DNA of 58,564 nt, from positions 1 through 58,564 of the forward strand of contig JABDJO010000019.1 in NCBI GenBank assembly GCA_013002465.1, written 5' to 3'. The position numbers were made by a program, and so were the translations under genes. Every line of letters begins with the position of its first letter. Positions within the stretch are counted from its first letter, which is position 1. The notes beneath the pieces are model-generated. The model saw nothing but the letters and a program-made list of their open reading frames with translations. It ran no database searches and had not been told where the DNA came from. The stretch is from Silicimonas sp. (GTDB lineage Bacteria; Pseudomonadota; Alphaproteobacteria; Rhodobacterales; Rhodobacteraceae). Shown here in pieces: positions 1 through 8,036 of the stretch.

Positions 1-1042
1 CCCGATCACCCGAACTAGCGGCACCGGGACTGCCTCCATCGTGATCGAACCCGTAACGCGCGCGCAAATCCAGCGTGTCGCCCCCTCGGCGGCCTGTTTC
101 GTGCGCCCCAATGTCTCAAGCTGGAAAGAGTACCGCGCCCGAAAAAACGACCGCGACACCTATTGGAACCGCCTGACCAAGCGCACTCGGATGACGGTTT
201 TCCTGCCCCATGATGTGGCGCCACAAGAAATCCGCGACTGCCTGCACGAGGAAATCGCCCAGGCCCTTGGCCCGGTGAACGACCTCTATCGCCTCAGCCA
301 GTCGGTCTTCAACGACGACAACTTCCACACCGTCCTGACTGGATACGACATGCTGATCCTGCGCACCTATTACGAGGGCACATTGCGCACAGGCATGTCA
401 GAATTCCAGGTGGCCGAACGCCTGCCCGATATCCTTCTGCGGCTGAACCCCGCCGGTGGCCGCCAGGGCATTGCGCCCCCCGTGCCACCCCGAAAAGCCT
501 GGGTCAGTACGGTCAACGACGCAACAGCCCTCAGCGCGCCCAAGGCCCGCCGCCGCGCCGCCGCCGATCGGTCGGTGGCCCTGGCCCAGCAGGCTGGGCT
601 TACTGATATCCGCCTGGGCCTTTCCTTCTACCTCAAGGGTCGCGTCAGCCTGACTCACGACCCCGACAAGGCCCTTGCGGCGTTTCTGACCGCGGGGCGC
701 ATCTATCAGAACCGCCCCGACACCGCCATTCACGAAGCCCATGTGGCGCTTCAGATTGCTGCGTTCCAGCTGGCCGCAGGCCGCTCGGACGTGGCCATTG
801 CCCTGGTGGATGCTCATCTTGATGTTGTGCGCGAGGCCGAACACGCCGCCCTCCTGTCGCTTTTGCTGATGGTCAAGGCCGAAGCCTTCGAATTACAGGG
901 CCGCCCGGGCGACGCCGCGCGCATTCAGCGCGACGCATTGGCGTGGGCCCGCTATGGTTTCGGCGACGAAAAGAAAATTCGCAAGCGCGCCGAAGAAATC
1001 CTGGCCATCTCGCCCCGCTCGCGCGACGGAGGTGCCGCATGA
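1..1042 (+). CDS. DUF2927 domain protein, 5' end cut off by the window
   Basis: The reading frame is open from base 2, so the real start lies upstream; the GTG at 41 is only the first start-like codon inside the window. About 347 residues are visible. The conserved part contains a cysteine-bearing LHEEIAQALG stretch, VNDLYRLSQSVFNDDNFHT and a LILRTYY segment, which I recognise as the DUF2927 family of Rhodobacterales (function unknown, usually exported with an N-terminal signal that would lie outside this window). The second half (from about residue 165 of the GTG-started version) is helical and alanine-rich, resembling TPR-like repeats. Its stop overlaps the next start (ATGA at 1039-1042), so it is translationally coupled to the small membrane protein and probably the VWA gene. 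Confidence 0.75.
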   Translation, partial: PITRTSGTGTASIVIEPVTRAQIQRVAPSAACFVRPNVSSWKEYRARKNDRDTYWNRLTKRTRMTVFLPHDVAPQEIRDCLHEEIAQALGPVNDLYRLSQSVFNDDNFHTVLTGYDMLILRTYYEGTLRTGMSEFQVAERLPDILLRLNPAGGRQGIAPPVPPRKAWVSTVNDATALSAPKARRRAAADRSVALAQQAGLTDIRLGLSFYLKGRVSLTHDPDKALAAFLTAGRIYQNRPDTAIHEAHVALQIAAFQLAAGRSDVAIALVDAHLDVVREAEHAALLSLLLMVKAEAFELQGRPGDAARIQRDALAWARYGFGDEKKIRKRAEEILAISPRSRDGGAA

Positions 1043-1206
1043 TCGTTCTGGCCGGCCTGGTTTTTGGCGTCATCTACGGCTCCCTCACCGCCCGTCGCCG
1101 CAACGGAAATCGGCTGGACCTGGCGCAATACGCCGCAGGCTATGGGATCGCTTTCACCCTTCTCGGGGTCTTTCTGACCCTGATCATCGAACACCTTGCA
1201 GGCTGA
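1039..1206 (+). CDS. 55-aa membrane protein of unknown function
   Basis: Starts at an ATG inside the ATGA overlap with the DUF2927 gene, with a good ribosome binding site (GGAGGTG at 1028-1034). The product is 55 residues: a hydrophobic segment at about residues 2-13, a short basic loop (ARRRNGNRLD), and a second hydrophobic segment at about 29-50, suggesting two membrane passes. Its stop codon TGA (1204-1206) shares its last base with the ATG of the VWA gene, so three genes run without a gap. I do not recognise a named family. The tight coupling suggests a partner role for one of its neighbours; that is inference. Confidence 0.7.
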   Translation: MIVLAGLVFGVIYGSLTARRRNGNRLDLAQYAAGYGIAFTLLGVFLTLIIEHLAG

Positions 1207-2390
1207 TGTTTCTGACGTTCTTTGAAACCCTCAGAGAACACGGCGTCCCCGCCTCGCCGCGAGAATACCTGTCATTCCTGGCCGCATTGGACACCGGGTT
1301 GGTCACCTATGATGTCGACGGGTTTTATTATCTGGCGCGCGCGACCCTGGTCAAAAACGAAACCCACCTCGATCGGTTCGACCAGGCCTTCGCCGCCAGT
1401 TTCAGCGGGATCGAAGCCATTCCGGCCAAGGCGGTGATCGACGCGCTGGACCTGCCAACGGACTGGCTGGAAAAACTCGCCGAAAAACACCTGAGCGAAG
1501 CCGAGAAGGCCGAGATCGAAGCCCTGGGCGGATTCGACAAACTGATGGAAACCCTGCGCGAACGCCTGAAAGAGCAGCAAAAGCGCCACCAGGGCGGTTC
1601 GAAATGGATCGGCACCGCCGGAACGTCACCTTTTGGAGCATACGGCTATAATCCGGAAGGCGTGCGGATCGGTCAGGACAGATCGCGCCATCAACGGGCG
1701 GTCAAGGTCTGGGATAAACGCACCTTCAAAGACCTCGACGATACCCGCGAAATCGGCACGCGCACCATCAAACTTGCCTTGAAACGCCTGCGCCAATGGG
1801 CGCGCGAAGGTGCCGCGGATGAACTGGATCTCGACGGCACAATTCGCTCGACCGCCGAACAGGGGTATCTCGATGTCAAGACCCGCCCTGAACGCCGCAA
1901 CGCCGTTCGCGTGCTTCTGCTTCTGGATGCAGGTGGCTCCATGGACGCTCATGTCACCTTGGTCGAAGAACTGTTTTCGGCGGCCCGCACCGAATTCAAG
2001 CACCTTGACCACTATTATTTCCACAATTGTCTCTATGAAGGCGTGTGGCGCGAAAACGCCCGACGCTGGAACGCACGCACACCAACCTGGGACATCCTCA
2101 ATCGCTTCGGGCCGGGGTGGAAATGCATCTTTGTCGGCGATGCTTCCATGTCACCTTACGAAATCGCGATTCCGGGTGGCGCCAACGAGCACTGGAACGA
2201 GGAAAGCGGAGAAACCTGGCTAAGACGTGCCGTCGCCCAATGGCCGGACGTTCTCTGGATCAATCCCGTGCCCGAAAACCACTGGCCCTATACCCAATCC
2301 ATCGCCATGATCCGCCAAGTCATCGGAACAGACCGTATGGTGCCCCTGACGCTTGAAGGGCTGACGCGTGGCATGAAGAAACTCGGCTAA
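1206..2390 (+). CDS. VWA domain protein, CoxE-like (COG3825 type)
   Basis: 394 residues. The ATG at 1206 overlaps the previous stop by one base. The N-terminal half has the CoxE-like helical region (MFLTFFETLREHGVPASPREYLSFLAAL can be seen in part at residues 1-20), and the C-terminal half is a von Willebrand A domain. The metal-site motif is DAGGS at 241-245, so the usual DxSxS has Gly in place of the first Ser; this variant is usual in this subfamily as I know it. Such proteins normally act with a MoxR-type AAA ATPase in assembly or activation of complexes; no MoxR gene is in the window, but the operon continues upstream out of view. Cytoplasmic; no signal peptide. Confidence 0.85.
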   Translation: MFLTFFETLREHGVPASPREYLSFLAALDTGLVTYDVDGFYYLARATLVKNETHLDRFDQAFAASFSGIEAIPAKAVIDALDLPTDWLEKLAEKHLSEAEKAEIEALGGFDKLMETLRERLKEQQKRHQGGSKWIGTAGTSPFGAYGYNPEGVRIGQDRSRHQRAVKVWDKRTFKDLDDTREIGTRTIKLALKRLRQWAREGAADELDLDGTIRSTAEQGYLDVKTRPERRNAVRVLLLLDAGGSMDAHVTLVEELFSAARTEFKHLDHYYFHNCLYEGVWRENARRWNARTPTWDILNRFGPGWKCIFVGDASMSPYEIAIPGGANEHWNEESGETWLRRAVAQWPDVLWINPVPENHWPYTQSIAMIRQVIGTDRMVPLTLEGLTRGMKKLG

Positions 2391-2427
2391 TCCCTTCATC
2401 TTGCGCAAAATATGCCCGCCGGAGGCA

Positions 2428-2448
2428 CGATTTTTCGCCGAAAAATCG
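2428..2448. repeat. Perfect hairpin between VWA and M48 genes
   Basis: Nine-base arms CGATTTTTC and GAAAAATCG around a GCC loop. It lies 37 bases after the VWA stop. No T-tract follows, so it may be a processed or weak terminator rather than a standard intrinsic one. Confidence 0.6.
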
Positions 2449-2519
2449 CCCCCCGCGACGGACAACGTCCGGCGCAATCCCTGCTTGGAACCACCAACAA
2501 CTGCCCCCATATTAGGCTC

Positions 2520-3215
2520 ATGTTGAAGTTTGGCCCCATTGTCCTTGCGATCCTTTACGCGCTTGTCATGTACAAGTTCTCGGCCTGGAAAACCGCCGCC
2601 GAGCTGGATGATAAATCCTCCGAACTCGCGGATCCCAGGCTGAAGGCACTGACCGACCAGATGGCCGCCGCCCTCGATCTGCCGCGCATCCGTGTTCATC
2701 TTTATGAGATCGAGCCGGTGAACGGGCTGGCAGCCCCCGATGGGCGCATCTTCCTTACGCGCGGGTTCTACCAAAAGTACCGCGATGGCGAGGTGACGGA
2801 TGCCGAAATCGCCTCGGTGATCGCCCATGAACTGGGCCATGTGGCCCTTGGTCACGCCCGGCGGCGCATGATCGACTTTTCCGGCCAGAATGCCATCCGA
2901 ACAGCCCTGATGATGGTGCTCGGGCGGATACTTCCAGGCATTGGTGTGTTGATTGCCAATCTCCTGTCCACAATGCTGGCGGCGCGTCTGTCGCGATCGG
3001 ACGAGTACGAGGCCGACGCCTATGCCTCGGCCCTTCTGGTCAAATCCGGGATCGGCACCGACCCGCAGAAATCCCTGTTCAAGAAGCTTGAAAAACTGAC
3101 CGGCGCGCGCGGGGCCGCGACCCCCGCCTGGCTTTTGAGCCACCCAAAAACGGCAGAACGCATCGCGGCCATCGAAAAGCTCGAAACCCGGTGGGCAAAG
3201 GCGGCTCAGACCTGA
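2520..3215 (+). CDS. M48 family metalloprotease, membrane anchored
   Basis: 231 residues from the ATG at 2520; an upstream in-frame start exists at 2412 but adds low-complexity sequence across the hairpin, so the shorter form is chosen. One hydrophobic N-terminal segment (about 4-18) should anchor it in the inner membrane. The zinc site is HELGH at residues 103-107, with the third ligand most likely E162 in the SRSDEYEAD motif. This is the HtpX/Oma1-type peptidase M48 fold in short form, so a role in membrane or periplasmic protein quality control is expected. Its 3' end overlaps the 3' end of the convergent PIN gene by 10 bases. Confidence 0.85.
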   Translation: MLKFGPIVLAILYALVMYKFSAWKTAAELDDKSSELADPRLKALTDQMAAALDLPRIRVHLYEIEPVNGLAAPDGRIFLTRGFYQKYRDGEVTDAEIASVIAHELGHVALGHARRRMIDFSGQNAIRTALMMVLGRILPGIGVLIANLLSTMLAARLSRSDEYEADAYASALLVKSGIGTDPQKSLFKKLEKLTGARGAATPAWLLSHPKTAERIAAIEKLETRWAKAAQT

Positions 3216-3751
3216 TCCAATGCCTTGCCAAGGCGCGGCAGACGCGCCTTTTTCAGGATCGCCCGCCTGTTAGAGATGTCGATGCCGTGATCGCGGGCCC
3301 GCGTAAGCACCTGCGACACGACCTGTTCGACCGCCTGTCGGTCATCGTGAAACCACTCAAGAAGAAACTCGTCCGGGTGCCGCCGTATCACGTTTTCCGC
3401 CGCCAGCGCATTGGTTGGAAAATCCCTGGTGTTCAGCGTCAAAAGCTCGTCCGCCTTCCCGTCAACCGCCGCGGCCAGCACATGAACATCGTTCGGGTCG
3501 GGCAAAGTCAGCCGGCCTTGGGTTTCGTCCTGAACCGTGACATCGGCGTCTGGAAACCGCACCCGAAGCCGGGCGATTTCGGCCTCTGCAATCGCTTCAT
3601 CCATCGGCCCGAAGCGCGCCGCGGCCCGGCGCCATTCTTCCAGAATACGCAGCGACCAAAGGGGGGTGAAGGTGCCGGTTTCCGCAACTCCGATCACAAG
3701 TTCCCGCAACACTGTCGGAAACAGCACGCAGGCGTCGATCACGACCCTCAC
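3206..3751 (-). CDS. PIN-domain protein (putative RNase)
   Basis: 181 residues. I chose the GTG at 3749-3751 because it forms a GTGA overlap with the stop of the methyltransferase gene and starts directly before the first beta strand (VRVVIDACVLFP), as expected for a PIN fold. The acidic D near residue 6, the LEEW segment and the PDPNDVHVLAAAV stretch fit the Mg2+-binding carboxylates of PIN nucleases. Length and sequence match a family common in Rhodobacterales (I believe the RSP_2648 type). No antitoxin-like ORF is next to it, so a VapC role is not supported. Translational coupling to an rRNA methyltransferase suggests RNA metabolism. Confidence 0.75.
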   Translation of the reverse strand: MRVVIDACVLFPTVLRELVIGVAETGTFTPLWSLRILEEWRRAAARFGPMDEAIAEAEIARLRVRFPDADVTVQDETQGRLTLPDPNDVHVLAAAVDGKADELLTLNTRDFPTNALAAENVIRRHPDEFLLEWFHDDRQAVEQVVSQVLTRARDHGIDISNRRAILKKARLPRLGKALDQV

Positions 3752-4941
3752 GGCAAAAGCCGGAACGTGATCGCCTTCAGATACCCGCTTTCGGCCAGGC
3801 TTGGGTGCAACGGATGATCCGGACCGGCAAACCCGGTTCGCAGGATCTGTGCCCTGCCTCCGGCCCGTCCGATGCCGCGCAAGGAGGCCGTCCGAAACGC
3901 GTCCAGACCAGCCGCATGGCTGCAGGAACACAAGGTCAGCGTGCCACCGGGCTCGACAAGGGGAACCGCCAGACGAGCCAGCTTTTCATAGGCCCGAAGC
4001 CCCGCTTCCAAGGCCGGTTTCGACGGGGCAAAGGCCGGAGGATCACAAATGACCGTTCCAAATCTGCGCCCCTCACCCACCAGGTCACCCAAGGCGTCAA
4101 ACGCATCAGACCGCATCGTTTCGAACCGGTCCGCAACGCCCGATGCCCTGGCTCCCGCTTCGGCCAACTCAAGGGCCGGGGCCGAACCATCGACGCACAA
4201 CGCATGGTCGGCCCCATTCGCCAAGGCCGCCAATCCAAAGCCCCCAACATGGGAAAAAACGTCAAGAACCCCCCTTCCCCGGGCCAAACCGGCCACAAAC
4301 GCGTGGTTCGGACGCTGATCGAAGAACAGACCGGTCTTTTGGCCGCCCGTCAGATCGGCCTTGTAGACCGCGCCGTTCATCGGCACATCGACCGGCCCGG
4401 CAAGCGCACCCATCATCACGCCACCCTGATCGTCCAATCCTTCCAGCCCCCGCGCGCGCCCCGAAGCGTTTTTGACGATCGTGCACACACCGGCGGCTTC
4501 GGCCACGGCATCGGACAGGTCCTGAAACCTCGCCTCTGCCCAGGCCGCATTGGGCTGGATGACAACCGCCGTGTCGAACCTGTCGATAACAACGCCGGGC
4601 AACCCGTCAGCTTCGGCATGGACCAGACGATAGAAGGGACGGTCGTAAAGCCTTGCTCTAAGGTCAAGGGCGGCGCTCAGGCGTGCGCCAATCCAGGCGC
4701 GATCAATTGTGGCTTCGGGATCGGCATCCAGCACACGCGCCATGATCTTGGAGTTCGGATTGACCGCCACGGTGCAAAGCGCGCGCCGTTCGGCGTCCTC
4801 CAGGGTTGCGATGGTCCCGGGGGCAAGAGCGCGGGTGCGCCGGTCGGTGACAAGTTCATTGTCGTAGACCCAAGGAAACCCCCGTCGGATACGGCGGGGG
4901 TCTGTCTTGGGTCGCAGTCGGATAACGGGTCGCGCACTCAT
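3748..4941 (-). CDS. Class I SAM-dependent rRNA methyltransferase, RlmI-like
   Basis: 397 residues. An N-terminal PUA-like RNA-binding region (about 1-75) is followed by the RlmI linker domain and a Rossmann methyltransferase. Visible landmarks: the family motif GGQKTGLFFDQR at 199-210, the SAM-binding motif VLDVFSHVGGFG at 225-236, the DPP motif at 300-302 with an F two residues on, and the SCSH motif near 345 carrying a likely catalytic cysteine. E. coli RlmI methylates C1962 of 23S rRNA to m5C; the target here is inferred only. The gene precedes and overlaps the PIN gene. It faces away from edd, with a 33-aa ORF between. Confidence 0.85.
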   Translation of the reverse strand: MSARPVIRLRPKTDPRRIRRGFPWVYDNELVTDRRTRALAPGTIATLEDAERRALCTVAVNPNSKIMARVLDADPEATIDRAWIGARLSAALDLRARLYDRPFYRLVHAEADGLPGVVIDRFDTAVVIQPNAAWAEARFQDLSDAVAEAAGVCTIVKNASGRARGLEGLDDQGGVMMGALAGPVDVPMNGAVYKADLTGGQKTGLFFDQRPNHAFVAGLARGRGVLDVFSHVGGFGLAALANGADHALCVDGSAPALELAEAGARASGVADRFETMRSDAFDALGDLVGEGRRFGTVICDPPAFAPSKPALEAGLRAYEKLARLAVPLVEPGGTLTLCSCSHAAGLDAFRTASLRGIGRAGGRAQILRTGFAGPDHPLHPSLAESGYLKAITFRLLP

Positions 4942-4980
4942 GCCCTTCCCTTAACCGCTTGGTGATTGGCCTGAAAGCCC

Positions 4981-5082
4981 TCAGTGGCGGCGCATCCGTG
5001 CAAAAAACGACCGCAATGCGTCCGCGCGCAACTTGCGGGCTTTTCGGTCGATGAGAGTGAGGTCGGTGTGAGCAAAAGTCAT
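4981..5082 (-). CDS. 33-aa basic small protein
   Basis: ATG at 5080-5082 and TGA at 4981-4983. A ribosome binding site GAAAGG lies eight bases before the start. The peptide is short, basic and helical (it includes DRKARKLRADALRSFF and ends RMRRH), resembling the short DUF1127/YjiS-like proteins that are frequent in this order, though I cannot assign it to a named family. It is divergent from edd and shares its promoter region, and lies 39 bases upstream of the rRNA methyltransferase start on the same strand, so it could be the first gene of that unit. Confidence 0.5.
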   Translation of the reverse strand: MTFAHTDLTLIDRKARKLRADALRSFFARMRRH

Positions 5083-5174
5083 GGGGTATTCCTTTCATGT
5101 CTTGCCTCTCACCTGTGCCTTTGGACCCGGCTCGACTAGGTGCAAAATGCGCATGCCCGGTATGCAAAATCAGC

Positions 5175-5192
5175 ATTGTTAGCGATAACAAT
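5175..5192. promoter_or_regulatory. Palindromic operator in front of edd
   Basis: Perfect 7-base arms ATTGTTA and TAACAAT around GCGA. The TGTTA...TAACA pattern is typical of GntR/LacI-family sugar regulators that control gluconate and Entner-Doudoroff genes. It ends 38 bases before the edd start. Just upstream, TGCAAAAT occurs twice (5141-5148 and 5163-5170), 22 bases apart. Confidence 0.65.
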
Positions 5193-5230
5193 GTACGGTA
5201 GAAGGCGCCCAGGCCCAGAAAGGACACTCA

Positions 5231-7042
5231 ATGTCTGCTTCGATGAATGACACCGTTGCCAAGGTCACCGCACGGATCGTCGAGCGTTCAGTCGTTGCCC
5301 GCAGCGCTTATCTCGACAAGATTGCGCGGACCCAGGACGCTGGCGTGAAACGTGCCCACCTCAGTTGCGGCAACCAGGCCCACGCCTATGCCGCGATGGC
5401 AGGCGACAAAGCCACATTGGTCGCCGACCGCGCGCCCAACCTCGGGATCGTGACGGCCTATAACGATATGCTGTCGGCCCACCAGCCGTTCAAGGATTTC
5501 CCCGATCTGATCAAGGACGCCGCGCGCAAAGTCGGCGGTACCGCCCAGGTGGCAGGTGGCGTGCCTGCCATGTGCGACGGAGTTACCCAGGGGCAAACAG
5601 GCATGGAACTCAGCCTGTTTTCGCGCGATGTCATCGCTTTGGCTGCAGGCGTCGCACTCAGCCACAACACCTTTGACGCCGCCCTTTACCTCGGCGTTTG
5701 CGACAAGATCGTCCCGGGCCTTGTCATCGCCGCAGCGACCTTCGGCCATATCCCCGGCATCTTCGTGCCCGCCGGCCCCATGGTCAGCGGCCTGCCCAAT
5801 GACGAAAAGGCGAAGGTCCGCCAGAAATTCGCCGCCGGAGAAATCGGCCGCGACAGGCTGATGGAGGCCGAAATGGCCTCGTACCACGGGCCGGGCACCT
5901 GCACGTTTTATGGAACGGCCAACTCGAACCAGATGTTGATGGAGTTCATGGGCTTGCACCTGCCTGGCTCCAGCTTCGTGAACCCCGGCACGCCATTGCG
6001 CGACGAACTCACGCGCGAAGCGGCCCGGCTGGGGATTGCAATAACCGCCCAGGGCAATGCCTATCGACCGGTCGCCGACGTTCTGGACGAAAAGGCATTT
6101 GTCAACGGAATCGTCGGCTTGATGGCCACCGGCGGTTCGACCAACCTTGTCTTGCACCTGCCCGCCATGGCGCGCGCAGCGGGTGTCATTCTGGATGTCG
6201 AAGACTTCAACGATCTCTCTGCCGTCACCCCCTTGCTGGCCCGCGTCTATCCCAATGGGTTGGCCGACGTGAACCATTTCCACGCAGCAGGCGGGCTGGC
6301 GTTCACGATCAGCGAGCTTCTGGACGGCGGTTACCTACACCCGGACACAAAGACCATCGTCGGCGAGGGGCTTTTGCACTACACCCGCGACCCCAAGCTG
6401 ATTGGCGGCGAAATCACATATGAAGATGGCCCTGTGACGACCCAGAACGACAAAATCCTGCGTCCCGTTTCAAACCCGTTTCAACCAACCGGCGGTTTGC
6501 GGGAACTGAAAGGCAATATCGGCCGCGCGGTCATGAAGGTATCTGCCGTCGCCCCGGAACACCGGGTGATCACAGCCAAGGCCCGCGTCTTTCATGATCA
6601 GGCCTCGGTCAAGACCGCGTTTCAGGCTGGTGAGTTCACCGAGGATACGATCGTCGTGGTCCGCTTCCAGGGGCCGAAATCGAACGGCATGCCGGAACTG
6701 CACGGGTTGACCCCGGCGCTTTCGGTCCTGCTGGGCCGCGGACTGAAGGTCGCGCTTGTGACCGATGGGCGGATGTCGGGTGCCTCGGGCAAGGTGCCCG
6801 CGGCCATTCACCTCACGCCCGAGGCGGCGGACGGCGGCCCGATTGCCCGGATCAGGGACGGTGATGTTTTGCGTGTCGATGCTGAAACCGGTAGTCTTGA
6901 AGTATTGGAAAGCGATTTTGCCGACAGGCCAGTTGTGAAGGCTGATTTGACGGACAATCAGGTCGGTCTGGGCCGCGAATTATTTGACGCGTTCCGCAAG
7001 AACTGCGGCGCGGCAGCAGACGGTGCAGCACTGGTTGTGTAG
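5231..7042 (+). CDS. edd: Phosphogluconate dehydratase
   Basis: 603 residues, the normal length for Edd of the IlvD/Edd family. It converts 6-phosphogluconate to 2-keto-3-deoxy-6-phosphogluconate (KDPG) in the cytoplasm, the first committed step of the Entner-Doudoroff route. The iron-sulfur cysteines are visible in the segments [21 protein letters not shown] and [16 protein letters not shown]; the C-terminal [14 protein letters not shown] motif is the substrate-binding region. The ATG at 5231 is preceded by AGAAAGGACAC, a good ribosome binding site. It is followed after 36 bases by eda. A LacI/GntR-type palindrome upstream suggests sugar-dependent repression. This is the main hexose route in most Rhodobacterales. 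Confidence 0.97.
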   Translation: MSASMNDTVAKVTARIVERSVVARSAYLDKIARTQDAGVKRAHLSCGNQAHAYAAMAGDKATLVADRAPNLGIVTAYNDMLSAHQPFKDFPDLIKDAARKVGGTAQVAGGVPAMCDGVTQGQTGMELSLFSRDVIALAAGVALSHNTFDAALYLGVCDKIVPGLVIAAATFGHIPGIFVPAGPMVSGLPNDEKAKVRQKFAAGEIGRDRLMEAEMASYHGPGTCTFYGTANSNQMLMEFMGLHLPGSSFVNPGTPLRDELTREAARLGIAITAQGNAYRPVADVLDEKAFVNGIVGLMATGGSTNLVLHLPAMARAAGVILDVEDFNDLSAVTPLLARVYPNGLADVNHFHAAGGLAFTISELLDGGYLHPDTKTIVGEGLLHYTRDPKLIGGEITYEDGPVTTQNDKILRPVSNPFQPTGGLRELKGNIGRAVMKVSAVAPEHRVITAKARVFHDQASVKTAFQAGEFTEDTIVVVRFQGPKSNGMPELHGLTPALSVLLGRGLKVALVTDGRMSGASGKVPAAIHLTPEAADGGPIARIRDGDVLRVDAETGSLEVLESDFADRPVVKADLTDNQVGLGRELFDAFRKNCGAAADGAALVV

Positions 7043-7078
7043 GGCCCGGGCCTGTCGTACAGACCAGAGAGATTGACG

Positions 7079-7720
7079 ATGACAGCAAGTGAAGCAAGCA
7101 TGCAAACCCTAGAAATCTGCGCTTTGGCGCCTGTAATCCCGGTCCTGGTGATCGACAATGCGGACGCCGCGGAAAACCTTGCCAGGGCACTCGTGGCGGG
7201 AGGCCTTCCCGCCCTTGAAGTGACGCTGAGAACACCCGCAGCGCTTGATGCCATTCGCGCCATGGCCAGCGTCGAAGGCGGCGTTGTCGGGGCGGGCACC
7301 TTGCTGACACCAGACGATGTGATGGCTGCAAAGGATGCCGGAGCATTGTTCGGTGTCTCGCCAGGAGCAACCGACCGACTTTTGGATGCGGCCGAGGATG
7401 CCGACCTGCCCATGCTGCCTGGTGCTGCAACGGCGACCGAAGCCATGCGCCTTTTGGAACGCGGCTATAGCGTGCAAAAGTTCTTCCCGGCCGAAGCCTC
7501 GGGCGGCGCGCCTGCCCTGAAGGCCATTTCAGCGCCCCTGCCACAGATCAAATTCTGCCCCACCGGCGGAGTCAGCCTTGCCAACGTCGACGATTACCTG
7601 TCGCTTCCCAACACCGTCTGCGTCGGAGGATCGTGGGTCGCACCGGCCACGAAAATTGCGAACGGGGATTGGGACGGGATCGAAACCCTGGCTCGGGAAG
7701 CGGCGAGCCTTACGACTTAA
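7079..7720 (+). CDS. eda: KDPG aldolase (bifunctional with 4-hydroxy-2-oxoglutarate aldolase)
   Basis: 213 residues from the ATG at 7079 (a TTG two codons earlier is possible). Eda cleaves KDPG to pyruvate and glyceraldehyde 3-phosphate. The general base is E47 in LEVTLRT and the Schiff-base lysine is K134 in VQKFFPAE; the phosphate-binding CPTGGVS loop follows. Family motif FxVSPG is present as FGVSPG. It directly follows edd with an AGAGAG ribosome binding site, so the two genes complete the Entner-Doudoroff pathway as one operon. Its 3' end faces the 88-aa gene convergently with 17 bases between. Confidence 0.97.
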   Translation: MTASEASMQTLEICALAPVIPVLVIDNADAAENLARALVAGGLPALEVTLRTPAALDAIRAMASVEGGVVGAGTLLTPDDVMAAKDAGALFGVSPGATDRLLDAAEDADLPMLPGAATATEAMRLLERGYSVQKFFPAEASGGAPALKAISAPLPQIKFCPTGGVSLANVDDYLSLPNTVCVGGSWVAPATKIANGDWDGIETLAREAASLTT

Positions 7721-7737
7721 GACAGGCTAAAGGCAGC

Positions 7738-8004
7738 TCAACTCCGCCGCCCGCGAGCACCACCACGGCGGCCCTTTACCAAGGCCGGCTCTTGGGCGTC
7801 GTGCAAAACTCGGGTCATCGGATGATCGGGAAACGCTTCTTCATGCCGGGCCAGAAGTTCGGCCACCAGGCTTGCCGTCCCCTGCCCATCCGGGACCGAG
7901 ATCGCCCAATCCAGAAAGATCGAGCGGCACTCGGGCGCACCAATCCCGTCGATCCGGTAACTGTCGCGGATCAGGCCCTTGGGGTCGATGTCGTCAGTGC
8001 TCAT
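7738..8004 (-). CDS. Conserved hypothetical protein, 88 aa
   Basis: The chosen start is the ATG at 8002-8004; a GAGG about 13 bases upstream may be its ribosome binding site. The product is acidic in the N-terminal half (STDDIDPKGLIRDSYRIDG) and ends in a basic arginine/glycine-rich tail. It contains the phrase CRSIFLDWAISVP. I recognise it as a short conserved protein that sits behind glnE in Rhodobacterales, without a known function. It starts 33 bases after the glnE stop on the same strand, so it is likely the last gene of that unit. No membrane segment or signal peptide. Confidence 0.7.
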   Translation of the reverse strand: MSTDDIDPKGLIRDSYRIDGIGAPECRSIFLDWAISVPDGQGTASLVAELLARHEEAFPDHPMTRVLHDAQEPALVKGRRGGARGRRS

Positions 8005-8036
8005 TGCGGGTTCAGCCTCGATAACTTCGCCGGACG

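Noticed and set aside
3206-3751. VapC-type toxin of a toxin-antitoxin pair
   Set aside because: No small antitoxin gene is next to it; the upstream gene is a full-length methyltransferase.
3805-4965. 386-codon plus-strand frame opposite the rRNA methyltransferase
   Set aside because: Shadow frame; the minus-strand product has all methyltransferase motifs.
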